A DNA stretch of 64,000 bases, from assembly GCA_020736575.1 (NCBI GenBank), contig JAGPYM010000015.1:682001-746000 (forward strand), in the 5' to 3' direction. Of this stretch, positions 1 through 9,964 are shown piece by piece. Both the position numbers and the translations under genes were made by a program. The notes beneath the pieces are model-generated. The model was not told where the DNA came from, did not search any database, and was given only the letters and a program-made list of their open reading frames with translations. The stretch comes from Thelonectria olida (Eukaryota > Ascomycota > Sordariomycetes > Hypocreales > Nectriaceae). The stretch's first letter is position 1. Each line of letters opens with the position of its first letter.

Positions 1-1
1 A

Positions 2-907
2 GAAGGAAACCCTCAATTGCTCATAGAGCCCCGCCGTCAATTCGATCAGGTGGCAGCTAGGTCAACATTGCCGAAGACTGGCACTCAGCGCGAGCCATGT
101 GCATTTGAGATCGTCGAGCAAGCATCACAGATACAGACGAGAGCTAACCCCACATGCTCAAGATGTCATACACAAGGCCACACGATGAGCTCAAAGGCAT
201 GCCCATTGCGATATGCGCATCTTATATCTTCCTCAACCTCTACAGCACCTCCAAATACGCTGCCGTCAGCGACTACACCAATTTCAGCTCCACTGCCAGT
301 CCCCGATCCATCCTTATCCTCAATTTTGCCGCAGCAGGAGGTAGCGCCGCTAGCGGCACTACCTGATCAAGAGATGATACCGTCTCCGCCAGATGTAATA
401 ACACTGCCATCCTCATCGGCAGATATACCCCCATCATCAGATGTGCCGCCATCGGTGCCATCGCCTGAACCAGACATACGCTATGATGACCCTTGTGCTA
501 TATATCATCGATATGTTGCAGCACGGACGGCATGGTATAACAAGCTGCCTCGAGGTAGCTTGAAGACTAACCAGCAATATCGAAAGGCAATGGGCCTCCC
601 CCAACGCTATAATAAGACAAGTTACAGCTGGTGTTTGGATTATAAGCAGATGGGTGAGCGATGCACATCAACGAGACCTGGCCGGGAGTGGACTAAGGAG
701 GAGATGATGGCGTACTTGGACTGGACCAAGGCAGAAGATGAACGTGTGGAGAGGCAAGTCGCCCAGGAGATGGGCGGCAACCCTCTGGCGAACAGGCGAA
801 GAGGCATGAAGGAGATTTGGAAGAGCGTTGAGCAGGACATGATCGACCAACAAGCTCTATACTCGAACGATAACCAGGCTGAAGACTGCATCGTAGTTAC
901 TGCTTAG
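2..907 (+). mobile_element. C-terminal part of a Mutator-like (MULE/Hop-type) transposase, cut by window start
   Basis: An uninterrupted frame enters from the left edge and runs to a TAG at 905-907, so only the C-terminal end of a longer protein is visible. It carries a zinc knuckle (C-x2-C-x4-H-x6-C, around codons 49-64), then a Pro/Ser-rich linker, then a Trp-rich segment with WTKEEMMAYLDW and a following RRGMKEIW. From memory, this order is typical of the C-terminal ends of Mutator-like transposases of Fusarium and related fungi; it is not a search result. Catalytic residues lie outside the window, so activity cannot be judged. There is no in-frame stop, which suggests a fairly young copy. 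A different DNA transposon class is the main alternative. Confidence 0.6.
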
Positions 908-1080
908 ATTATTGTTGATGTACACATTGCTTATATTCCAATTAAAGAATCTGCATAGTAGTTCGTCATCTCGAGATTAGAAATAATTCGGGCAAAACTT
1001 GCGGCCGGCTGGCATACAAGGATGTTGGGCTTACATAACTTCCTTACAGACGCACCGGGTGCGCAACACGTGACACTTAC

Positions 1081-1100
1081 GTGCGCACCCGGGTGCGCAC
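1081..1100. repeat. Perfect 20-bp GC-rich palindrome downstream of the transposase
   Basis: GTGCGCACCCGGGTGCGCAC equals its own reverse complement. A shorter related copy (GCACCGGGTGC) lies at 1052-1062. It sits 170 bp after the transposase stop, where a terminal inverted repeat or sub-terminal binding site of the element could be. The other end of the element is outside the window, so this role is an inference. Confidence 0.6.
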
Positions 1101-2190
1101 CTATTGGCGCCCGTTGACACGCGGCTTTATTAACCGACCGTTCCGACCAGCCCTGCGGAGTGTCATTTTGCGCCGGGTGGCCCCGGTCGCGTTTCCCGGG
1201 AGTCCAGGGTAGGGTAGTCTCTGGATGCATCTTTAACACTGCTTGACCTAGATAGGTAGGTGAGGAAGCAATTGTTCATCTTCAGTGGCAAAACATCGAT
1301 GATTGGTTCATGAATTAAAATTTCTAAATCATTCGCTTTGTCCTTGAGAATGGTATGGCCAACACATCACCATGCCTCTGCAGACGTTCTGTTCACTGAC
1401 GAGTGGACACGAGACAAACACGAAGCATAGTTGGTATCAAGGTGTGTGAACTCTTATCCACTTGCTCCTCGTTTGTTATTCGCAGACAACTGTCCTTCTA
1501 TTCTCGAAGGATTGGAGAGCAAATAAGTCCCACTACCGAACTTGCGTTGAAACAATGGAGCCACGGCATTCGCAGGAAAGTGTAGACCTCCCTTGGCGTT
1601 TCAAGTCCATTGATGCTGTTTGAAACGTTTCCCGACAACGGACTGTCACAACACTGCGGCCCGACCGTCCGGAAGCGAATGCCTGAGGCCTCAGCCCCAA
1701 AAGCCTCGATACCGGGAATAGCCTCTTTTTCCACGAAGCAGATTTAGGGGAAACGTCCGAAACCAGGGACCTTGTGGAGCCGGGATCTCCGAGCCGCAAC
1801 AAAGCTTAATCTCCCCCTGTGTCAGCCCATGTCCCTCGTATTTAACAGTACCGTAATGGTTTCTTTTTCCACCAAGCAGCATCCAACTATGCATAAAAAA
1901 TGACTACGGATTTGCTCCCATAAGCTTAACTTAAACTTTAGGGTCCTCGTCGGCCCGTAACACTCGTGTGTTGTTCCCCCGGCGGCTCACCCTCCGAGCG
2001 CACATGGGCAGTTCTTGAGGTCCAAAGCCCCGACGTCGTACCCGTGAAACTGACGGTGAGCTCGAAAGGCATAGGTGTTTGGCATTTCCACCAAGGATAA
2101 TTGAGAACGTATCGTAATTCGGAAAGTCGATACTAGGGAATCCATAACTGATGATTACGTGTCTGTCGATTACAACCTATCCTCGAACGA
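1101..2190. other. Gene-free stretch between transposon fragment and pectate lyase
   Basis: No frame here has an ATG, coding-like composition or a recognisable protein. The stretch contains a tandem TAGGTAGG-type motif near 1250. Its last few hundred bases are the presumed promoter of the pectate lyase. Confidence 0.5.
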
Positions 2191-2200
2191 ATATAAAATA
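2191..2200 (+). promoter_or_regulatory. TATA-like element of the pectate lyase gene
   Basis: ATATAAAATA lies 111-120 bp upstream of the ATG and is followed by the C/T-rich leader typical of strongly expressed fungal genes. Confidence 0.5.
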
Positions 2201-2310
2201 TAGAGGCCTTCACTGCCAATTGCTTTCTTCACCCAGCAATCCACAGCCTTCTCTCAACTTGCAAAGTCTACCACTTTACTCACGTCTCAACCTCGTCTCA
2301 ACACTTCAAG

Positions 2311-3095
2311 ATGCATTACTCTCAAGTCCTCGCCGTTCTGGCCTTCACTTCGGCTGTTTCTGCCCAGTCCTTGAACATCCCTGCTCGAGTCGGAACCGTC
2401 ACCTCCCTTCCCACTCCCAGCACCATTTCTGGATCGGAAGACATGGGCAACCGCGAGTACGACCGTGGCCGCAAGTGTAACAAGGACGACGACACTGGTG
2501 ATGAGAATGCTGTCTTCATCCTCAAGGACGGTGCCACTCTGAGCAACGTCATTATCGGCGCCGACCAGCTCGAGGGTATTCACTGCAAGGGAAGGTGCAC
2601 TCTTAAGAACGTTTGGTTCAGAGATGTCTGCGAAGGTACGCTTGAATGCAACTAACTGTAATCATTGGCCGATTTTGTCTAACGAAACATTCCACAGACG
2701 CCATCTCGGCCTTGGGCAACGGAGACGTCCTCATTCAGGGAGGCGGTGCTCAGGAGGCCAAGGACAAGGTTGTCCAGCACAACGGCCGCGGAACCGTCAC
2801 CATCAAGGACTTTACCGTTGTCAACGCCGGCAAGCTCTACCGCGGATGCGGTGACTGCACCAACAACGGTGGCCCTCGCAACGTCATCATCAACAACGTC
2901 AAGGCCAAGGGCGTCTCCAACCTGGTCGGAATCAACTCCAACTACAAGGACACTGCCACCATCACCAACTCTTGCGGTTCTAACGTCAAGAAGGTCTGCC
3001 AGGAGTTCAAGGGCGTGGAGAAGGGCGATGGAAAGAGCCCCGAAGTTAGCACCACCGCCAACTGCAAGGGCCAGTCTTCTCTCCCTGCCTGCTAG
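2311..3095 (+). CDS. Secreted pectate lyase, polysaccharide lyase family 3
   Basis: Predicted extracellular pectate lyase that cleaves polygalacturonan by calcium-dependent beta-elimination. The coding sequence joins 2311-2635 and 2698-3095 across a 62-nt intron (donor GTACGC, acceptor CACAG), giving 240 aa, the usual PL3 size. Residues 1-19 form a signal peptide ending in VSAQS. The parallel beta-helix signature is visible as repeated short strands (DGATLSNVIIG, GIHCKGRCTLKNVWF, GGPRNVIINNVKAKG). Cysteines in CKGRC and GCGDC fit the family disulfides. The enzyme points to a fungus that attacks plant cell walls. Only the first ATG gives a signal peptide, which fixes the start. Confidence 0.93.
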
Positions 3096-3119
3096 ATTAC
3101 TTGCGATAGATAGCTGCAG

Positions 3120-3198
3120 GAGGCATGCTGAACGTTTACCTTTCTTTTTTTTGGGGTGGGGGTTGATCTTACAAGAGGCATGCTAAACGTATACCTTT
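3120..3198. repeat. Imperfect direct repeat in the pectate lyase 3' region
   Basis: GAGGCATGCTGAACGTTTACC (3120 onward) recurs as GAGGCATGCTAAACGTATACC (3175 onward), a 55-bp step with two mismatches. It lies just after the stop codon and probably sits in the 3' UTR. No function can be assigned. Confidence 0.55.
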
Positions 3199-4533
3199 GT
3201 TTGTTGACGTGGGAGTAGATTCATGTCTATAGCTCAATACACTAAGCCCGATGTCTCTTAATCATGTCTGTCGGAATCTTGGTGACCAAGCGAAAAATGC
3301 AGGCAAATGACAGCTCATTCTCAATTCACACTTTCTGTCTTCATAGTCAAGGAACGAATTGCCTTTCCGAAGCTCGGTCCTCATACTGCCATGCGGTGAT
3401 CATCAGCTCTCATCACTCCCACACCGCAAGCTTGCCTCCGGCCTCGCTCTCCCAAGAGGGGGGAGGGGGAGGGATGGGATTGTTGTTACATAAATCCAGT
3501 CGGAAGGAGATGACGATGAGCCGGCGGAGACTGATCCGCGAACCGATTGGCGGTTAAGAGTATTATTAACTGGTCAGCATGGAGTTGACTTAAGCCAAAC
3601 AACCCCCAAAGAAATGGCTGACACCGCCTCTTCGAGCAAGGTCGTTCTCGTGAGTGGTGGCTACCACATATTTCCACATTGGGCATAAAAAGGTTTGAGG
3701 ACAGGAGATGTGAGATTGATATTTCCGTGCTGCGTCAAGGCTGAGTCATGTCGTGACAGCTGGCATAGTCCCTTGCTTCGTAGGAGCATAGGCTAGATTA
3801 CCTACCTATGCATAATAGTATTTCTTATCACTAATAGTAGCTCACTTGTCGTACTGGGGCATGGTGTAGGCTCAGGGGTTGGCGTCAATTATGAGATTGT
3901 CATGGACGACTTGGAAATGGGTACCTAGCAGTAGACATAGGACAGCCAATGCCAGCCCGCCAATCATACATTCAAGTGTTGAAAAACAAGGTTTCCTATT
4001 CCACGGCTCTAACCCGAAACCCTTGTTGCTGGGCGCTGGTACTGCGTCCAGCCCTTGGCCTCTCCGGGCCGTACAGTGCATCATCTACTGCATTCGCAGA
4101 GCGTTGGCAGCCATTAAAAATAATCCCTAGCCTCCTGTTCTGTGGAGGCGTTAAACAAGTGATCTCGTTTGCGCTTATATGAGAGAAAAGGAAGGCATTT
4201 AAAGCCCTCAGGACTCACGAGTCACGATCCCTTGGTAAGAACGTGCCGTCTCAGGTTGTAATTGTTCGTAGTGCCAAGCAAGTGTTGGCGAACGTGACGT
4301 AAACCCTGGCAAAGACAGTCCCCCAACAGAACCGCCTAGTCGAATCAGGCCTTCTCCGCGCCGATCCGTCTGCTCACCGAGTCACCTCCGCAACGACCCC
4401 TCCTCTTACAGAATGCAGTCTTGCTGTTAGCTCCTCATTCTCCCTGGTTTCAAACATCGATGCTGAATCTGCTCGCCTGTGGTCGCTCCGCAAAGCACAC
4501 CGCTGCCCGTTTCTCTATATAGAATGGTCCCCC
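3199..4533. other. Gene-free stretch between pectate lyase and bHLH gene
   Basis: No convincing coding frame is present. It holds a G-run array at 3458-3478 (runs of 6, 5, 3 and 3 Gs with 1-2 nt loops), which fits a G-quadruplex pattern on the + strand. Confidence 0.5.
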
Positions 4534-5571
4534 ATGCTCGCGGCGGCTCGGAAGGAACTTTTGACAGCTTCTAGGGCTGGAACCTCGGCAACGAGGATGG
4601 AAGCAAACGGCGCGTCGAGCAAGCGAGTAAAAAAGCGTGTCCGGAAGTTCACTTCCGATGACCGGGCGGCTCATCGGATTTTTGAGCGCAGCCGTCGAGA
4701 AGCCTTTAAGGAGAAGTTGAATGCAAGTCATCTGAACCTATCAGAGCTCCAGCACTCGTTTACTGACAGATGTCCCCAGGAGCTCGCTGGCCATCTTCCC
4801 GCCCTTGCCGACAGCGACCCGCAGCGCCTCTCGAAACACGTCGTTGTCGAAGAAGGCATCGCTCGCTGCCAAACTCTGCATCGGCAATGTCTCGATGCAT
4901 TGTCCGACATCCGAGCTTTGATCCAGGAGCGTGACGAGCTGTTGGCCGAGGTAAACACGCGGCGTCACGCCGAGGGCACGCCTCTCCGACTCCCCAAGGC
5001 CGTTGACCTTCATATCGATGGCCTGGTAGAGTTGGAAACCGAGGCCAGTCACTTAGCAGCAGTCCGACGGCCCAGTGCCAGTCAGACACAGAGTCGCAGT
5101 CCTGACGAGGAGGGGACCGACGGACAAGAGCACAGCAATGACGATGCAGTCACGACTCAAGACCTAGCACCAAATTCAACACTCTCACTCCCCCAATCAT
5201 CAGTCGTCCAGCCGTTGCTGGTCCCCGAAGCAAATGATGAGTCGATGCTTCTATGGGGTCTTGCGAGCCAAGATCCCATCCCCGCCGTCTACTTAGATCC
5301 TTCATCTCGAGGAAATATGTGCCCATCCCAAGATGCCACGAGCATCAGCGAGTTTGCACATTCTGGGCCATTTCCATTGTCTTTCAACGCATCTCTTGAC
5401 TTTTTGGACGTGGAAGACCCGCTGACCCATCAGGACTTTCCCTTTTTCGATGCAGATAGCGTGGCCATACATCTCCAACCCAGAGGGGCTGGAGTCCAGG
5501 CTGGGGTGTCTCTGTCGCCAGGCTACCCCCCAGAGAGTGAAGTATCGCAACTTGGCGCAGGAATCAGCTAG
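4534..5571 (+). CDS. bHLH transcription factor with probable GC-AG intron
   Basis: Predicted nuclear basic helix-loop-helix regulator. The basic region and helix 1 read AAHRIFERSRREAFKEKLN (about residues 45-63); helix 2 reads RLSKHVVVEEGIARC. The unspliced frame gives 345 aa, but it places a 19-residue insert between KEKLN and ELAGHLPAL, where helix 1 should be continuous. A GC-AG intron at 4723-4779 (donor GCAAGT, branch CTGAC, acceptor CCCAG, 57 nt) removes it exactly in frame and leaves 326 aa. The ATG at 4597 is an alternative start. The C-terminal half is low in recognisable structure. Its 3' end faces the 3' end of the transaldolase gene, 113 bp away, so it may regulate the neighbouring sugar genes (inference). 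Confidence 0.8.
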   Translation: MLAAARKELLTASRAGTSATRMEANGASSKRVKKRVRKFTSDDRAAHRIFERSRREAFKEKLNASHLNLSELQHSFTDRCPQELAGHLPALADSDPQRLSKHVVVEEGIARCQTLHRQCLDALSDIRALIQERDELLAEVNTRRHAEGTPLRLPKAVDLHIDGLVELETEASHLAAVRRPSASQTQSRSPDEEGTDGQEHSNDDAVTTQDLAPNSTLSLPQSSVVQPLLVPEANDESMLLWGLASQDPIPAVYLDPSSRGNMCPSQDATSISEFAHSGPFPLSFNASLDFLDVEDPLTHQDFPFFDADSVAIHLQPRGAGVQAGVSLSPGYPPESEVSQLGAGIS

Positions 5572-5684
5572 ACACTGGGCGACATCAGGTTTCGGACAAA
5601 ATGGGAGTTTCCAACACCGTGTATTCATCACCAAAAATCAACTCTACGACTCTTCAATTTGAATCCGTTCCTATTCAACAGCCG

Positions 5685-7015
5685 TTAAATCAGCTTCAGC
5701 ACCTCCTCAATCTTCGACTTGCTGCGTTCCTCGCCGCCTGTGAAAAGCTTCAACGCATCGTACAGGCGAGTTGTCGTTACTGGATCCGCCGCAATAGCCT
5801 TCTGCAGAGCCTCTCCGCCATTGGCGAGGTAGTCCACGTCCGTAGAAGCGAGTTTGCCGTCCCATTCAGCTGCTGCAAGTGGATCGATGTTGGCAAGCTT
5901 CTTCAAGCGCTCGGGACACGGTCCAGCATTCTTGTACACGTGAACGGGTTTGGGGACATGAGCTCCGGGCTGTTTGCTTCCGTCCCACGGCAGCTTCGCG
6001 AGCTCGTTCAGAACCGTGTGCGAGATGGTGGCCGAGTGGCAGCCCATTTCTCCCGCTGCCATGGCCTCCTGGGGGCTGATGAAACTACAGGACAAAGTCA
6101 GTGATTGACTATTTTCTCCAATCATCATGAACCCTACCTTGCATTCTTCACAAAGGGCTGCTCTTTTCCGGTCTCCTTGTACAGACGCTTGTACGTTTCG
6201 ATGATCTGGACAATACGAGCCGACATGGGATGCTCGGTCGCAGGGTCGTTGACGTTGGGCCATAGCTCATCCGGCTCGTCGTGTGCGCGCACCTCTTCGT
6301 TGACATCAGCAACTTATGAGACCTTTGTACCTGTCTTAGTTGACTTACCGTTGTAGTACGGGCTGATGTACAACATGCCAGCCTGACTGCAAGCAATGGC
6401 CTGAGGAAGACTAAAGAGGGCAGTCCCGAGTGTAGGAATGCCCTCGGACGAGAGAATCTTTGCGGCATTCAGGGCTGGGCCAGTTGAAGGGATCTTGATG
6501 CAGAAGCGATCACGACTAATGCCGGCGCGAGCAAACTCGCGGTCATACAGGCGAGCATGGTCAAGGGTCGCTTGGAAGTCGTAGGCTTTGGAGGGCAAGG
6601 TCTGGAGGAGGACGCGGCCTTTGATGGAATCAACGTTCTTTTTGCACATCAAGACGGCCTAGGTATGCGCTTATTAGCAAGGCTTGTTCGATCAAATCTT
6701 CTCAAACCCAGGAAACCGACCATGCGCGTGTAAATGGCAAGCCATCCCTGGTCCTTGAGCTCCTTGGCAGTCTCAAGGAACATGTCCCGATTCGAGCCAT
6801 CTCCCAGCTGAATGTCCACCCAAAGCTGGTTGCTAGTCTGGTCATGAGGCACAATGGGCATGCCCTTGATGTACTCAGGGTCCATCCAATCCACGTCGAC
6901 GTTGACTAGGTATTTCTTGTGAGCTTGGGGCCCTATGAGGCCTTGTCAATCGGGCAGGGGACTAACTCTGCTCTTCGAGCTTGTCGAGCCATGTTACTTG
7001 GCTGATGCTTCCCAT
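5685..7015 (-). CDS. Transaldolase-family protein
   Basis: Predicted cytosolic aldolase of the transaldolase family, which moves a dihydroxyacetone unit through a Schiff-base lysine. Five exons on the minus strand: 7015-6967, 6932-6721, 6658-6349, 6312-6138 and 6084-5685, giving 381 aa with all phases consistent. The Schiff-base lysine is in RFCIKIPST (Lys142), and an N-terminal HDQTSNQ stands where the family has its DATTNP-type loop. The N-terminus is short and unlike housekeeping Tal1, and the sequence is divergent enough to suggest a paralog. The ATG at 7015 opens a 49-nt first exon joined by a GTTAGT donor. It is divergent from the MFS transporter, which suggests a shared sugar substrate (inference). 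Confidence 0.85.
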
Positions 7016-7158
7016 TTTGTATAAGATAGATGGTTCTTGCGTATGGAATTGGTTTTGTTGATCGTTTTACTGGAATTCGACGTCTGTTGCTAGGGGGCTT
7101 GTTTAGAAATGAGACTTGTGTGCTCTTGATATTTGCAGACCAGCACTGGATTCTCCAT

Positions 7159-7165
7159 CTTTATA
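7159..7165 (-). promoter_or_regulatory. TATA-like element of the transaldolase gene
   Basis: On the minus strand the bases read TATAAAG, about 145 bp upstream of the transaldolase ATG. Confidence 0.35.
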
Positions 7166-7530
7166 ACTACGAGATGCACTTCACTGATCTCCATGTGATA
7201 CTTTCACTCTCAACCGCATCTTGTTGAGGATCGCCATGCAGCGCAGAAGTTCATACGTAACCTTCGGTGCCCTGCGTGTGCCATGTTGCAAGACCCTCAA
7301 CTTGCACAAGCGAGCAATTCTTGGCCAATTAGGCTATTCATCCAATGTGGCTGTTGGTCGCTCTGTTCCCGGTGTTGCGAAAGCGGGGGACAAGGATGAT
7401 GCTACTCAAGGTAATCATTAGCCGCTGATGACACAATGCCGAGCGTTTTTTTGAATTACCCCGACCTCTCGGCAGGCTCACAGTCTGGCCACACGCAGGG
7501 CACTCTCCACATAGTCTTCACATGACTCAG

Positions 7531-7606
7531 GCCCTGTGCAGGGAACCCTGTCGCCCTGCACAGGACCATGCTGCCCTGTACAGGGACGTTTGATGCCCTG
7601 CGCAGG
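7531..7606. promoter_or_regulatory. Four phased inverted repeats GCCCTGYRCAGG in a divergent promoter
   Basis: Near-palindromic copies of GCCCTG-NN-CAGG start at 7531, 7553, 7573 and 7595. The steps are 22, 20 and 22 bp, about two helical turns each. The third copy contains the perfect palindrome CCCTGTACAGGG. An extra half-site ACCCTG is at 7545. The array lies between the divergent starts of the transaldolase (7015) and sugar transporter (7870), as expected for binding sites of a dimeric regulator. The regulator is unknown. Confidence 0.6.
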
Positions 7607-7766
7607 ACTCCCCCTCCCCGAGGTCCGATCACGGCTGGAATTGCATGCATTGGTCTGGTCTGGGGTATCATGAAGGAGGCTTGGTGACGAGCCACCGGTA
7701 GACTAGGCTTCTACCCCATGGGGAAGATCGCCATGACCCCACGACACTGCGAGTTGCCCCAATTAC

Positions 7767-7773
7767 ATATAAG
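7767..7773 (+). promoter_or_regulatory. TATA-like element of the sugar transporter gene
   Basis: ATATAAG lies 97-103 bp upstream of the transporter ATG. Confidence 0.35.
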
Positions 7774-7869
7774 AGCCTCTATGGCACTGAATGCGCATCA
7801 CACTGCTGTTTGGCAACGCCAGTAATAAGATCGACAAAATTTAGAACACTCATAAGCACTGCTGCAACA

Positions 7870-9964
7870 ATGTCTCGTGTGTCTGATCTTGAGGGGGACG
7901 TCAAGGCCGGGCTCGAGGCGACTCACGTTGAGCACAGCGAGCTCGACTACGCGCGCAATGTCAACGCTCGGTAAGAACCATGGACCCCTCTTACTACACT
8001 ACGCCTAGCCATGAACAGTCATCCTGACCTGTCCCAGAATCCGCAACCCTCTCATTGGCATTTCCAAGCAGGACCTCAAACACCAAACCGACGCCTTCTG
8101 CCAGGAACATGGTTTCCAGGGCAAGGAAGACATCTTCTACCGCGGCGCCCTGGCCGCGCAGAACCCCCAGTCCTACGAGGAGCTCGACGAGCTGACCGAG
8201 GAAGACAAGCACACACTCCAGCGCGAAGTGACGCACAAGTGGCATCTACCACGCCAGCTCTACTACGCCATTGCCCTCTGCTCGCTCGGATCTGCCATTC
8301 AGGGCTGGGACAACACAGGCGCTAACGGCGCAAACCTGTCCTTCCCGGTCGAGTTTGGCATCCAGGACAACCATATGCTCGTGGGCGCCATCAACGCCGG
8401 CCCAACGCTCTTCGGCCTCTTGTCTGCCTGGGCTGCCGATCCCATCAACAACTTGCTCGGCCGCCGCGGGACCATCTTCCTGACGGGCCTTTTTGCCATC
8501 TTCCCCGTGCTGGCCCAGGGCTTCACGCAGAACTGGTGGGGGCTGATGGTGTGTCGCTTGTTCATGGGCATTGGTATGGGCATCAAAATCTCGACTGTGC
8601 CCATTTACTCGGCCGAAGTTGCGCCTGCTGTCATTCGCGGCGGCATTGTGACGAGTTTCCAGCTCTGGGTCGCCTTTGGCATCTTCATTGGCTTTTGTTC
8701 CAACTTGATTTGGTTCCGCATTGGTGACTTGGCATGGAGATTTCAGTTGTCGGCGGCTTTTGCGCCTGCCATCCCCGTCTGTATCTTTGTCTGGTTCTGT
8801 CCTGGTAAGTCTGGGTTAAGTCTTCTTAGAGAAAGAGTGCTTGACTGACAAGGTATCAGAGTCCCCAAGATGGCTCATGAAAAAGGGCCGCATCCATGAC
8901 GCCTTTGCCTCCTTCTGCCGCATCCGCAACACGGAAATGATTGCGGCGCGAGATCTCTACTACGCATATAGACAGGTTATTGAGGAGAAGGATGCCTTTG
9001 GCGGTCAAACCCTAGGTCGCCGGATGCTGGATCTTGTCACGGTTCCTCGTCTGCGTCGCGCCACCGTCGCGAGTGCCTGGATCGTCATCAGTCAACAATT
9101 CTCAGGTACGAACACTAACACGTGCTATGACGACGAGACCCAAGCTCGAGGCTAACTCATTACTAGGAATCAACATCATGGCCTTTTACTCCTCGACCAT
9201 CTTTGAGCAGGCTGGGTACTCCCCCAAAGAATGCCTGCTTGCTTCCATGGGCTTCGGGCTTGTCATGTTCATCTTTGCATTTCCAGCAGTGTACATGATG
9301 GACACGTTCGGCCGCCGCAACCTGCTTCTGTTCACGTTCCCAAACATGGCTTGGTGTCTGTTGGCTGCAGGCTTGTGTTTCTTGATCAATGATGGTGTCG
9401 GGGCGCGAGTGCCGCTTATCGCTTTCTTCATTTACCTGTTCACGGCCATGTACGGCCCTGGTGAGTCTTCTTAGCTGAGCTTGCAGAAAGAAGTCATAGC
9501 TAATATCATCGCTCCAGGAATCGGCCCACTGCCCTCCATCTACTTCTCCGAGTCTTTTCCTCTCTCGCATCGAGAAATCGGCGGTGCTTTCACCATTTGT
9601 GTCAACAACGCCATTGGCAGCGCGCTGACGCTCAGCTTTCCCTCGCTCCTAGCTGCCATTGGACCTACTGGAGCCTTCGGCTTCTATGCTGGCCTGAACC
9701 TCGTTGCGTTCTTTGTCATCTTCTTCATCATACCTGAGACTAAGTAAGTACATAATCCATGTTCCAACGGAAGAAGATCAAACTGACAAGACGGGGGAAA
9801 TCAGGCAGAGAACGCTTGAAGAGCTGGATTACATCTTTGGAGTTCCCACGCGAAGGCACGCCGCCTACCAAATCCGCACTTGGCTTCCTTGGTGGATTAA
9901 GCGCTATGTGTTGCTCCAGAAAGATGCGAAGCTGGAGCCTTTGTATCATCTCGAGTTGAACTAA
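7870..9964 (+). CDS. MFS sugar/polyol transporter (sugar porter family)
   Basis: Predicted plasma-membrane sugar or polyol uptake carrier. Six exons (7870-7970, 8038-8804, 8860-9105, 9167-9460, 9518-9743, 9805-9964) give 597 aa, with GTAAG/GTACG/GTGAG donors and all phases closing. Sugar-porter marks are present: LLGRRG after the second helix, [10 protein letters not shown] with the preceding [17 protein letters not shown] at the start of the central loop, DTFGRRN, and PETK at the end of the last helix. The cytosolic N-terminus is long (about 120 residues) and acidic. The gene is divergent from the transaldolase across 854 bp holding the phased repeats, so import and catabolism of one sugar may be co-regulated (inference). 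Substrate cannot be read from sequence. Confidence 0.9.

Noticed and set aside
7456..7695. 79-codon minus-strand frame between transaldolase and transporter
   Set aside because: It runs through the phased inverted repeats; its apparent protein is a by-product of the repeats and has no homology I recognise.
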